Shown: in pieces, positions 1-7,262 of the stretch | Position numbering within the stretch: the first letter of the stretch is position 1 | Layout: each line of letters opens with the position of its first letter | NCBI GenBank assembly: GCA_900541135.1 | Contig: UQIG01000040.1 | Location: 1-18,661, forward strand | Source: an uncultured Collinsella sp. | GTDB taxonomy: Bacteria; Actinomycetota; Coriobacteriia; Coriobacteriales; Coriobacteriaceae | Direction: 5' to 3' | Length of the DNA: 18,661 nt | Notes under the pieces: model-generated | What the model saw: the letters and a program-made list of their open reading frames with translations, nothing else | Databases searched by the model: none | What the model was told of the DNA's origin: nothing | Translations under genes and position numbers: made by a program

Positions 1-1998
1 AAAATGGGGCGTCAGCGCGCGTGGATCGATATCGATGGGCACGGAGCCCCGCAGCCCTGTAGCGGTCTCGTTGCCCAGGGCGTCGATATCAACGTATTCG
101 ATGACAAATGCACGCCCCGAAGCCGCTACGTTGAGTACGTTGCTGCTGTCGACAAGGCGGAAATGGCCCTCGCCAACGGTCTTGCCGTCCTGGAGCGAGG
201 CGTCGCTCAGCGAGTCGCCATATGTCATGTGCATGCGGGCTGGGAGGTAGCACGAAGCCGTCTGCTTGTGCTCCGTATCGTAATTGCGCTGGTAGATGCT
301 CCGGGCCAGCGCCGCATCAACAAAGTCGGATGCGATGATGCCAATGTGCTTGAGGTAATCTGACTTTGTATCCTCGATGCCGCTGGGATTGATGTACGGG
401 CTCTTATACAGATGCTCGTTGACTACTCGTGCCGAGGTAAAAGGATTGCCTCCGTGCGACAAGCCCGTGCAGCTGGTGTAGTTGATAGACCAGCAACGCT
501 CCAGGACTTTCTCCTTGGCCCCGTTATCGTCCTCGACATCTACCTCGTTGCGCGTGCGCCCGGTCGTTTCCTTCAGCGCATTATCGACCCAGCTGAGCTT
601 GTCGGTTCCCGTGAGTTTGTACTTGTCCTGGGCGTATACCTTGGTGCAATAGGGCTCTTTGTCGCCTGTTTCCCCCGCGGCTTCAAAGCCCCGCGCGTCT
701 TGGACGAGGCACATGGAACTGCTGTCGGTGTGCGCTGCGATTTTGTTATCCCATTCGGTGAGGTCGAGTCCCCACGTGTGGCCGCTTACGCTGTCGCCGT
801 CGAGTCCAAATCGACGTAGCAGGACGATCTTTCCGCGCACCTCGCCCAGTGTGGGAACGCGGCTCGACGTATAGAACAGTTTGGGGTTGTCGTCCAAAAC
901 CTTGGCGAAAGCCGTCGTAACACTTTCGTCGGTAGCCTCGTCGTTGCCTCGTGATACAAGCATGATGAGCGCTTCTGTCGGGTTTTCGTTCAAAAACGTT
1001 TTGAAGTAGCCTATGACATCGGAAAGATGCAAAAAGTACGCGTCTTTTTTGAGCAGGTAGTACATCCCATGGTCGATGCCAGGGTTGTTGCCCTTTCCGA
1101 GACGGATATCAAAATAGCGAATGCCTTCGAGCAGCTGCGTGGGAATGTAATCCTGCTGGCATTTTACTTGCGAGGATTGGGGCTCAGTGTCGTTGTCCAC
1201 GCTGCAGGTGCCCGAATCGTGCGTGCCCGGGATGCTCAGCTCGTCGAGGAACTTGTTGTCGTCGACGTATTTCATCCAACATGGTCCGTCGACGTAGCTG
1301 CTGTACGTAATCCAGTCGAGGCTGCTAACCGTGGCATCGTTCTTTTTCATGTCGTAACCGATAAGTTCGAGCTCCCACGGAATGCTCTTACTCTTACTCT
1401 TATGGCAGATCTTATTGTTGTCCTGGTCTTCGCCGTTCGATTCTATTGCCAGGTACTTAATGTCTTTTTTCTCGGTTTCTTTCTCGACCGTGCGGTCTCG
1501 GATGATATAGGTTCCGTTTGATTGACGCTCGAACGCAAAAGAGCGACTGGGCTTGCCGTCATGCTCGCCACTCCATACGTGGATGACCTTTCCGTCTTTG
1601 TCCGAGTCGCCATCGACCGACCAAATGCTGTAGCCCGTCTTTTTATGCTCTTCGAAATTGAGCAAGGTGCGGATAGCATACCAGTTTGTATCGTCATTCT
1701 TGGTCGTTACGTTCTCAAGGATGAGCTTGCTGGACGTGCCGTCATTAAACAGATGGCAGACGTTGCCGATGACGTTGCCGTCTTCGTTAACGCTTGCGGT
1801 ACGAAAATAGCCCGCGGGGCGAAGGCGAATGACGAAATTGTTGAGGCTGACCGACGCTGTGGCAGCGTCGTCTGCAAATGCCGCTCGTGGGCCAATGCCC
1901 AATGCCGCGGTTTCGGGCAGGCTTGCAAGTGGCGACAACGCCGCGAGTCCAAGGCCCAACGTAAATGCTCGGCGGCTGATGGCGTGGTGTTCGGTCAT
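1..1998 (-). CDS. Tat-exported PI-PLC-family phosphodiesterase with N-terminal beta-trefoil-like region (3' end outside window)
   Basis: One open frame of 666 codons runs from an ATG at 1998 to the left edge with no stop, so the C-terminus is missing. GGAGAAG lies just before the ATG. Residues 6-35 form a Tat signal (SRRAFTLGLGLAAL), with probable cleavage after AFA at about residue 42. Residues 50-212 resemble a ricin-type trefoil (IWSVDGDSDKDGKVIHVWSG), a weaker call. Residues about 240-460 carry PI-specific phospholipase C X-domain motifs: IPGTHDSG with His260 and Asp261, RYFDIRLGKG with Asp297 and Arg299, and IDHGMYY with His310. These match the two general acid/base histidines and the Asp/Arg of the bacterial PI-PLC family. 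The expected role is cleavage of phosphoinositides or GPI-like glycolipids outside the cell, the trefoil perhaps binding glycan. The substrate is not shown. Residues from about 625 start another, unidentified segment. Confidence 0.85.
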   Translation of the reverse strand, partial: MTEHHAISRRAFTLGLGLAALSPLASLPETAALGIGPRAAFADDAATASVSLNNFVIRLRPAGYFRTASVNEDGNVIGNVCHLFNDGTSSKLILENVTTKNDDTNWYAIRTLLNFEEHKKTGYSIWSVDGDSDKDGKVIHVWSGEHDGKPSRSFAFERQSNGTYIIRDRTVEKETEKKDIKYLAIESNGEDQDNNKICHKSKSKSIPWELELIGYDMKKNDATVSSLDWITYSSYVDGPCWMKYVDDNKFLDELSIPGTHDSGTCSVDNDTEPQSSQVKCQQDYIPTQLLEGIRYFDIRLGKGNNPGIDHGMYYLLKKDAYFLHLSDVIGYFKTFLNENPTEALIMLVSRGNDEATDESVTTAFAKVLDDNPKLFYTSSRVPTLGEVRGKIVLLRRFGLDGDSVSGHTWGLDLTEWDNKIAAHTDSSSMCLVQDARGFEAAGETGDKEPYCTKVYAQDKYKLTGTDKLSWVDNALKETTGRTRNEVDVEDDNGAKEKVLERCWSINYTSCTGLSHGGNPFTSARVVNEHLYKSPYINPSGIEDTKSDYLKHIGIIASDFVDAALARSIYQRNYDTEHKQTASCYLPARMHMTYGDSLSDASLQDGKTVGEGHFRLVDSSNVLNVAASGRAFVIEYVDIDALGNETATGLRGSVPIDIDPRALTPHF

Positions 1999-2041
1999 AA
2001 CTTCTCCATTCGTAGAGTGCGGTTATGCGATAGTTTTGGTC

Positions 2042-2047
2042 ATTATA
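2042..2047 (-). promoter_or_regulatory. Candidate -10 box for the PI-PLC gene
   Basis: On the minus strand this is a perfect TATAAT, 43 bases before the start codon at 1998. No convincing -35 box lies 16-18 bases further upstream, so only the -10 element is supported. The rest of the gap between the PI-PLC gene and the lipoprotein gene (1999-2303) holds the lipoprotein terminator and nothing else I can name. Confidence 0.4.
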
Positions 2048-2200
2048 CTGCTCAGATGTTTAAAGATGCTGGTTTAATTGTCTGCGCGGCGCAATAAATC
2101 GGCGGGCGGACGTGTTGGGGTGTTTGTCGTTTTCGTACTGTTGCTACATTTGGAGCGGTTCCGGCGTCCGGCATCCTCGCGTTCGTTGGCTACCGGCATA

Positions 2201-2231
2201 AGAAAGGGAGGGTCGGTTTACCGGCCCTCCC
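2201..2231 (-). terminator. Rho-independent terminator of the lipoprotein gene
   Basis: An 11-pair stem (2206-2216 with 2221-2231, one G-T wobble) closes a TTTA loop. On the minus strand it is followed by TTTCT. It lies about 75 bases past the stop codon at 2304, and separates the lipoprotein gene from the PI-PLC gene downstream. Confidence 0.75.
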
Positions 2232-2303
2232 TGGGTACGAAGCGCTGGGGTACCGCCGCTTGTTAGCACTGCGCCCGTGTTTCCCGCTGCGCTCGCCAGT
2301 TAC

Positions 2304-2897
2304 TTAGCGCTTGATCTCGATATCGTCGAGCTTGACGTCCATGGCCTCGGTCTTGGCCTCGGCGATGTCGTCGGCAAATTCCAGAGACTTCATCATGGTC
2401 TCGACGGCGTCCTTGTGCTCCTCGACGTTGTCGATGCGCACATACACGCTGCCACCGTCAACGTCGGTGAAGTACTCGGTCGTCACGCCGCCCGAGTGTG
2501 TGTAGGAAGCGTTGCGCCAGGTCTTGCCGTTGTACTTGACGGGGTCATTCTCGGTCCACTCAAAGCTGGCATTCCACTTTGCCTCGTAGTCGAACAGCTC
2601 GTCGGCGTTCTTGTCAGAGTCGAAGACGGGGATGAAGCGATCACTGGCGTGCTCGCTCTCGGTGAACTTAAACTGGGCCCTGTCGGCGGTGTCGCCGGCA
2701 ACGTCGGTAATCTCGACGCCCTCGGGAACCTCGACCTTAAACCAAATGAAGTCGGTCCTCATATCCACGGCTGGCTTTTCTGCCCCGCCGCCACCGCCAC
2801 TTCCGGTAGCGTCGCCGCTGCCACCGCAGCCCACCAGGGCAACTGCGGCAAAGAGACTGATGCAGAGGGTGAGAATCGCAAAGGCCTTCTTTTTCAT
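2304..2897 (-). CDS. Putative lipoprotein of unknown function (197 aa)
   Basis: The protein starts with a lipoprotein signal peptide: MKKK, a hydrophobic stretch and a lipobox ending LVGC, with Cys24 as the lipidated residue. A Gly/Ser-rich linker follows (residues 25-39). The globular part (about 45-197) is acidic and contains FIWFKVEVPEGVEI, and a middle segment rich in Trp, Tyr and Thr (KWNASFEWTEN, YFTDVDGGSVYVRI). GAGGAGG lies 6 bases before the ATG at 2897. I do not recognise the family; small secreted lipoproteins of this shape are common in coriobacteria. It sits on the same strand as the PI-PLC gene but has its own terminator, so a joint role is not implied. Confidence 0.8.
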   Translation of the reverse strand: MKKKAFAILTLCISLFAAVALVGCGGSGDATGSGGGGGAEKPAVDMRTDFIWFKVEVPEGVEITDVAGDTADRAQFKFTESEHASDRFIPVFDSDKNADELFDYEAKWNASFEWTENDPVKYNGKTWRNASYTHSGGVTTEYFTDVDGGSVYVRIDNVEEHKDAVETMMKSLEFADDIAEAKTEAMDVKLDDIEIKR

Positions 2898-3034
2898 GGT
2901 CGTGTCCTCCTCGATCTGTAACCGCCCATGGATTACCTGTCTTTACTGTACGCGTGGACGGCTCCTTCGGGTGGGCCATGTGTCCCATTCTGAGGGCCGG
3001 ATTTGCGCCGTTAAGTGGCAATATGCACGGGTCC

Positions 3035-3071
3035 AAAAGAGGGGAGGGCCGGTGCTGTCGGCTCTCCCCGG
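3035..3071 (-). terminator. Orphan minus-strand terminator-like hairpin
   Basis: GGGGAGGGCCGG and TCGGCTCTCCCC pair over 12 positions (two G-T wobbles) around a TGCTG loop. On the minus strand it is followed by TCTTTTGG, a short U-rich tract; on the plus strand there is none. No minus-strand gene ends here, so it either terminates an unannotated short transcript starting to its right or is a remnant. Confidence 0.4.
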
Positions 3072-3251
3072 GGTGAGGTGTCCGTTGTTTTAAAGGGGCG
3101 CGTGTACGCGGGCATTGCCCCAACAGGTTCCTTGTTTATAGATATGCCCCAGTTTGTGACGTCCGGAAGTCCCGAAAGGCGGGCCATGTTTCCCATGTTT
3201 GCGGTGCCGACGCCTATCGTTCGTCATAGAAATCCGCGATGACCAGGTGCG

Positions 3252-3280
3252 CTGACGCTTATGTACTTATGGGCTAGACT
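3252..3280 (+). promoter_or_regulatory. Candidate promoter of fchA-folD
   Basis: CTGACG (3252-3257) and TAGACT (3275-3280) are separated by 17 bases, giving a plausible but degenerate -35/-10 pair 78 bases upstream of the fchA start. Transcription from here would place the 3303-3330 hairpin in the 5' leader. Confidence 0.35.
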
Positions 3281-3302
3281 AAGCACCATTATGTGATCGA
3301 TG

Positions 3303-3330
3303 CGGTCGGTCGGCGGTTGCCGCCCGACCG
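3303..3330 (+). promoter_or_regulatory. Stable hairpin in the fchA leader
   Basis: CGGTCGG pairs with CCGACCG, then after a T/C mismatch CGGC pairs with GCCG around a GGTT loop: 11 GC-rich pairs. No T-run follows, so it is not an intrinsic terminator. It ends 27 bases before the start codon and leaves the Shine-Dalgarno free. No known riboswitch class is recognised. Confidence 0.45.
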
Positions 3331-3357
3331 ATGTATATGACTTGAAGGTGCATGCGT

Positions 3358-3990
3358 ATGAGCCAAGAGATGATGGACAAGACCTGCCGCGGGTTTGCCG
3401 AGGCGCTGGCCGCGCGCGAGCCGGTTCCCGGTGGTGGCAGCGCGAGCGCTTTTGTGGGCGCGCTGGGCGCCTCGCTGTGCGGAATGGTTGCCCGCTACGG
3501 TGCGACCAATCCCGCGCTTGCTGATCGTGCGGATGACCTGACGCGCGCGTTTACCCAGGCTGATGAGCTGGCCCAGGAGCTTGTCGAGTTGGTTGCCGAG
3601 GACGTTCGTGCCTACGGACAGGTGTCCGCGGCGTACGGTATTCCGCGTGAGGACCCGGCCCGACCGGCTGCGATTCAGGATGCGCTGCACGTGGCCGCCA
3701 TGCCGCCGTATCGCATTATGGATGCCTGCGGGCGCGCACTGGCGCTGCTCGAGGACATGGCGGACAAGGGCTCCCGACAGCTGCTGTCCGACGTGGCGTG
3801 CGGTGCCGTGTTCTGCCGTGCCGCTATGCAGGGCGCGAGCTTGACGCTCTTTGCGAACACCACGTCTATGAAAGATCGCGCTCGTGCTGAGGAGCTCGAG
3901 ACGGCGTGTGATGAGTTGCTCGACACATGGTTGCCGCGCGCCGATGCGCTGGCGCGCCGCGCCTCCGACGCTGCAAGGAAGAGAGGATAG
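3358..3990 (+). CDS. fchA: Methenyltetrahydrofolate cyclohydrolase / formimidoyl-THF cyclodeaminase family protein
   Basis: This 210-residue helical protein belongs to the cyclodeaminase/cyclohydrolase family (FTCD C-terminal domain, PF04961). The signature PVPGGGSASAFVGALGASL lies at residues 23-40, and the length matches stand-alone family members. The family either hydrolyses 5,10-methenyl-THF to 10-formyl-THF or deaminates 5-formimino-THF. The next gene is folD with a defective cyclohydrolase site, and no histidine-degradation gene is nearby, so the cyclohydrolase role is favoured. Start choice: ATG at 3352 and 3358 are in frame; GAAGG/AGGTG (3344-3350) is 7 bases from 3358 but almost touches 3352, so 3358 is chosen. 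The stop is 2 bases before the folD start, which implies one transcript and coupled translation. Confidence 0.88.
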   Translation: MSQEMMDKTCRGFAEALAAREPVPGGGSASAFVGALGASLCGMVARYGATNPALADRADDLTRAFTQADELAQELVELVAEDVRAYGQVSAAYGIPREDPARPAAIQDALHVAAMPPYRIMDACGRALALLEDMADKGSRQLLSDVACGAVFCRAAMQGASLTLFANTTSMKDRARAEELETACDELLDTWLPRADALARRASDAARKRG

Positions 3991-3992
3991 CC

Positions 3993-4847
3993 ATGGCTGA
4001 ACTGCTGAAGGGTGCTCCCGTTGCTCGCGCTTTGACCGAGGAACTTGCTGCTCGCTGTGCAGCCCTGCGCGAACGTGGCGTTGTGCCGACGCTGGCCATT
4101 GTTCGTGTGGGCGAGCGCGAGGACGACCTGTCCTACGAGCGCGGTGCCCTCAAGCGCTGCGAGAAGGTTGGCATTGAGGCTCGCCGCGTTTTGCTTTCTG
4201 CCGATGTTTCGCAGGACGAGCTGTTGGCGGCCATCGAGGACATCAATACCGATTCGGCTGTTCATGGCTGTCTGATGTTCCGCCCGCTGCCCGCCGGGCT
4301 TGACGAGAATGCCGTCGCCGCAGCGCTCGATCCCGCCAAGGATGTTGACTCCATGACGCCGGCCTCGCTGCTTACCACGCTTTCGGGTCGTGGCGAGGGC
4401 TTTGCTCCCTGCACGGCCGAGGCCGTGTTGGCGTTGCTGGACCATTACAGTGTTGAGCTGGATGGGGCCAAGGTTGCGGTCGTCGGTCGGTCTCTGGTGA
4501 TTGGTCGTCCCGTTGCCGCCATGCTTACGGCTCGCAATGCCACGGTGACGACGTGCCATACGCATACACGCGATCTTGCTGCCGAGTGCCGTTCTGCCGA
4601 TATCGTTGTTGCGGCCGTTGGACGCGCGAGCACGATTGGCGCGGATGCCGTTCGCGAGGGCCAGACGATCATTGATGTTGGCATTAACTGGGACGAGGCC
4701 GCTGGCAAGCTGGTCGGGGACATCGATTTTGATGCTGCGGAGCCGGTTGTTGACACCATCACGCCCGTGCCGGGCGGCGTGGGAGCTGTGACGACGGCGA
4801 TCCTCGCCAAACACGTGATTGAGGCGGCGGAGCGCGCATCGAAATAG
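3993..4847 (+). CDS. folD: FolD methylene-THF dehydrogenase, cyclohydrolase site apparently lost
   Basis: The 284-residue protein matches FolD over its length: YERGALKRCEKVGI (48-61), RPLPAGLD, KDVD (116-119), APCTAEAV, the NADP-binding VVGRSLVIGRP, IIDVGIN and TPVPGGVG. FolD normally oxidises 5,10-methylene-THF and then hydrolyses the methenyl form. Aligned without gaps to E. coli FolD from memory, Tyr50 is kept (Tyr48) and Asp121 is kept (Asp119). The catalytic Lys54 is Ala52, Gln98 is Phe96, and the Gly after the conserved Asp is Ser. The lysine is required for cyclohydrolase activity in this family, so the protein is probably dehydrogenase only, with FchA doing the second step. Start: ATG 3993, with AGAGGA 5 bases upstream; a longer reading frame upstream overlaps fchA and lacks this support. 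Confidence 0.93.
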   Translation: MAELLKGAPVARALTEELAARCAALRERGVVPTLAIVRVGEREDDLSYERGALKRCEKVGIEARRVLLSADVSQDELLAAIEDINTDSAVHGCLMFRPLPAGLDENAVAAALDPAKDVDSMTPASLLTTLSGRGEGFAPCTAEAVLALLDHYSVELDGAKVAVVGRSLVIGRPVAAMLTARNATVTTCHTHTRDLAAECRSADIVVAAVGRASTIGADAVREGQTIIDVGINWDEAAGKLVGDIDFDAAEPVVDTITPVPGGVGAVTTAILAKHVIEAAERASK

Positions 4848-4885
4848 GCGTTTTGGGCTGTTTGAGGGGGTTAGCTATATACCAC

Positions 4886-5115
4886 GTGGTCAAACAATGC
4901 CAAATATGAGTACTGTTGCCAAGATAGTCACATATGTCTTACGTCTTTTTGGCTTCCTAACGGTATCCATTGTCGTTAGGAAGCCTATTTTATTGAACTT
5001 ATGGGGAATAACGTTGTCTTGCTTTTGGGCAAATGGGGATTTTCGGCACTCGTTACAGGGAAATTTGCTGCCACTAAATTGGTGACAGTACTCATATTTG
5101 GCATTTTTTGACCAC
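4886..5115. repeat. MITE-like element with 37-base terminal inverted repeats
   Basis: The left arm 4886-4922 and right arm 5079-5115 are inverted copies, identical at 34 of 37 bases. The core shared by both is AATGCCAAATATGAGTACTG. The 156-base centre is AT-richer than the neighbouring genes, carries a second perfect inverted repeat (4951-4985) and encodes nothing credible. GAGGGGGTT occurs on both sides (4864-4872 and 5125-5133), but not directly at the ends, so a target duplication is unproven. The shape is that of a non-autonomous miniature transposon or a folded intergenic repeat. No transposase is present. Outside it, the folD-C69 gap shows only GGGGTTCCGAG repeated twice at 5117-5138. 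Confidence 0.7.
4951..4995 (+). terminator. Perfect 12-pair hairpin inside the inverted-repeat element
   Basis: GGCTTCCTAACG (4951-4962) pairs perfectly with CGTTAGGAAGCC (4974-4985) around an 11-base loop, followed by the T-rich TATTTTATT. It is 104 bases past the folD stop and could end the fchA-folD transcript. It may equally be part of the repeat element's own fold. Confidence 0.5.
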
Positions 5116-5214
5116 AGGGGTTCCGAGGGGGTTCCGAGGTGCCGTGGTTTCGCCCTTTTTGCGCCGAAGCGATACACTGTTGCCGTTTGATTTCTTCGCT
5201 CAAGGAGGATGCGC

Positions 5215-6738
5215 ATGCCGTGCACAACGATTTTGGTTGGTAAGAACGCGAGCTACGACGGGTCGACGCTGGTCGCCCGCAACGAGGACTCGTCCAACGG
5301 GGTGTTTGAGCCCAAGCGCATGCGCGTGGTGCATCCCGACGAGCAGCCGCGTGTCTACACGAGCGTCCTGAGCCACCTGACCGTTGAGTTGCCCGACAAT
5401 CCCATGCGCTACACGAGCGTCCCCGACGTCGTTCCCGGTCACGGTATTTGGGCCGAGGCCGGATTCAACGAGCTCAATGTTGGCATGTCCGCAACCGAGA
5501 CGCTCACCACCAACGAGCGCGTCCGCGGCGCCGACCCGCTTGTGGACTACGTGCCCGCTAGGGGCAACGAAGGCGAGGATGGATACGTTCCGGCACAGCC
5601 CGGTGGCCTGGGCGAGGAGGACATGGTGACCCTGGTCCTGCCGTACGCCAAGTCCGCCCGCGACGGCGTTCGTATCCTGGGCGACCTGCTCGAGCGCTAC
5701 GGCACCTACGAGAACAACGGCATCGCCTTTAGCGACGTGGACGAGATCTGGTGGCTCGAGACCATCGGCGGTCACCATTGGATCGCCAAGCGCGTGCCTG
5801 ACGACGCCTATGTGACCATGCCCAACCAGCTGGGTATCGACAGCTTTGACCTGGATGACGCCGAGGGCGCCCAGGCCGACCACATGTGCTCCGCCGACCT
5901 GCGCTCCTGGATGGCCGAGTGGCATTTGGACCTGACGCTGGGCGTTGAGGGCGACGGTCCGGCTGCGGTCTTTAACCCGCGCGAGGCCTTTGGCTCGCAC
6001 AGCGACAGCGACCATGTCTACAACACGCCGCGCGCCTGGTACATGCAGCGCTGCCTCAACCCCAGTGACGTGTGGGATGGCCCCGACGCCGACTACACGC
6101 CCGAGAGCGACGATATCCCCTGGAGCCGCGTGCCTGAGCGTAAGGTGACCATCGAGGACATCAAGTACGTACTCTCGAGCCACTACCAGGGCACGGAGTA
6201 CGACTGCTACGGCAGCAAGGGCACACCCGCCACGCGCGGCGCCTATCGCCCCATCGGCATCAACCGCAACAGCCAGCTCGCCGTGTTGCAGCTGCGCCCC
6301 TATGCGCAGCCGGCGTATCGCGCCGTGCAGTGGATGGCCTTTGGCTCCAACTCGTTTAACGCGCTGGTCCCGCTGTACGCCAACGTCGAGACCATGCCCG
6401 AGTACTATGCCGACACGCAGGCTCGCGTGACGTCCGAAAACTTCTACTGGGCCAACCGCCTGATCGGCGCCCTGGCCGACGTCCGTTTCCATGAGTGCGG
6501 CCGCGCTGTGGAGGACTATCAGGAGAAGGTCGGTGGCATGGGTCACAAGCAGATCCATGACGTCGATGCTGCCGTAGCCGCTCTGCCCGAGGCCGAGGTG
6601 TCTGCCGAGCTTGCACGCGCCAACGAGGAGTTTGCCGAGCGTGTTCGCGTAGAGACCGATGCTCTACTGGGCAAGGTGCTCTACACCACGAGCTGCGCCA
6701 TGAAGAACTCTTTTGCGATGAACGACAACGTGAGGTAA
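5215..6738 (+). CDS. C69-family dipeptidase (PepD type)
   Basis: The 507-residue protein is a peptidase C69 (PF03577) family member, an Ntn hydrolase that cleaves dipeptides in the cytoplasm. The N-terminus MPCTTILVGKNASYDG-STLVARNED is the family hallmark: Cys3 becomes the N-terminal nucleophile after removal of the first two residues. The following PGHGIWAEAGFNELNVGMS and WMAFGSNSFNALVP segments also fit the family. There is no signal peptide, and length is typical of intracellular lactobacillus-type dipeptidases. Start choice: ATG occurs at 5209 and 5215; AGGAGG (5203-5208) abuts the first and is 6 bases from the second, so 5215 is used. This also places the Cys at position 3. It is a single gene, isolated from folD by the repeat element and from the next gene by 99 bases. 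Confidence 0.92.
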   Translation: MPCTTILVGKNASYDGSTLVARNEDSSNGVFEPKRMRVVHPDEQPRVYTSVLSHLTVELPDNPMRYTSVPDVVPGHGIWAEAGFNELNVGMSATETLTTNERVRGADPLVDYVPARGNEGEDGYVPAQPGGLGEEDMVTLVLPYAKSARDGVRILGDLLERYGTYENNGIAFSDVDEIWWLETIGGHHWIAKRVPDDAYVTMPNQLGIDSFDLDDAEGAQADHMCSADLRSWMAEWHLDLTLGVEGDGPAAVFNPREAFGSHSDSDHVYNTPRAWYMQRCLNPSDVWDGPDADYTPESDDIPWSRVPERKVTIEDIKYVLSSHYQGTEYDCYGSKGTPATRGAYRPIGINRNSQLAVLQLRPYAQPAYRAVQWMAFGSNSFNALVPLYANVETMPEYYADTQARVTSENFYWANRLIGALADVRFHECGRAVEDYQEKVGGMGHKQIHDVDAAVAALPEAEVSAELARANEEFAERVRVETDALLGKVLYTTSCAMKNSFAMNDNVR

Positions 6739-6837
6739 GGGTTTCCCGTCGATCGAATAGCGCTAAAACGCTTTGTCGCTTTCGCTCAATCTTGGGTACA
6801 AGAACGCCAATGCAGTTGTTTGTGATTGGAGACAACC

Positions 6838-7254
6838 ATGGTTATGAAACTCGATCAGCTTGTTAACGGCGCCATTAACGTGGGCTTTGGCGCTGCCGCC
6901 GTTGCTGTCGAAGGCGGCAAGAAGGTCCTCGACGACCTTAACACCAAGGGCGAGCAGGTCCGCAAGGACACCGCCACCCCCGATATCGCCCGCAGCGTGT
7001 CCGACATGTTCGAGCAGGCCGGCGGCACCATCTCCGACCTGACCGAGCGCTTGGGCATGCAGGGCGAGACCGCGGCCCAGCGCGTGCTTGACGAGCTCAT
7101 CCTTGCTCGCGTCCGCGTTATGACCGCCCCCGAGCGCACGGCCTTCCTGGCCCATGTGCGCGACATTGTCGATTCAGTCGAGGACAATGTGACCTCGGTG
7201 CCCGTCGAGTCCGTTGAGCCCGACGATGCGAAGGATACCGTAGAGGCCGAGTAG
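6838..7254 (+). CDS. Phasin-like small helical protein
   Basis: This 138-residue protein is Ala-rich and predicted helical, with a short amphipathic/hydrophobic N-terminal segment (LVNGAINVGFGAAAVAV), a middle helix around GGKKVLDDLNTKGEQVRK and an acidic tail (VESVEPDDAKDTVEAE). It resembles proteins loosely named phasin-like, found beside ABC1/UbiB kinases in many Gram-positive bacteria, but I see no polyhydroxyalkanoate genes here. GGAG is 6 bases before ATG 6838; a second ATG at 6844 and an upstream TTG at 6826 are less well placed. The stop is 8 bases before the kinase start, so the two are co-transcribed and the protein probably works with the kinase at the membrane. Function unproven. 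Confidence 0.7.
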   Translation: MVMKLDQLVNGAINVGFGAAAVAVEGGKKVLDDLNTKGEQVRKDTATPDIARSVSDMFEQAGGTISDLTERLGMQGETAAQRVLDELILARVRVMTAPERTAFLAHVRDIVDSVEDNVTSVPVESVEPDDAKDTVEAE

Positions 7255-7262
7255 CAGCGCAG

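Larger units (their letters stand above)
2898..3357. other. 460-base gene-free region with repeats and hairpins
   Basis: No coding frame here has a ribosome binding site. A 17-base direct repeat occurs at 2973-2989 and 3181-3197 (15 of 17 bases alike, GGGCCATGT-TCCCAT core). The region also holds an orphan hairpin at 3043-3071, a candidate promoter at 3252-3280 and a leader hairpin at 3303-3330, listed separately. A 61-codon minus-strand frame at 3011-3196 has no Shine-Dalgarno and contains the orphan hairpin, so it is not called. Confidence 0.5.

Noticed and set aside
4..2097. Several plus-strand reading frames of 135-191 codons opposite the PI-PLC gene
   Set aside because: They lack ribosome binding sites and recognisable domains, and lie antisense to a 666-codon frame with a Tat signal and a complete PI-PLC active site.
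3011..3196. 61-codon minus-strand frame
   Set aside because: No Shine-Dalgarno, and it contains the orphan terminator hairpin.
3675..4814. 379-codon minus-strand frame
   Set aside because: Antisense to fchA and folD; Arg/His/Ala-rich composition typical of the reverse strand of a GC-rich gene.
5200..6558. 452-codon minus-strand frame
   Set aside because: Antisense to the C69 dipeptidase, with low-complexity Val/Gly/His composition and no domain.
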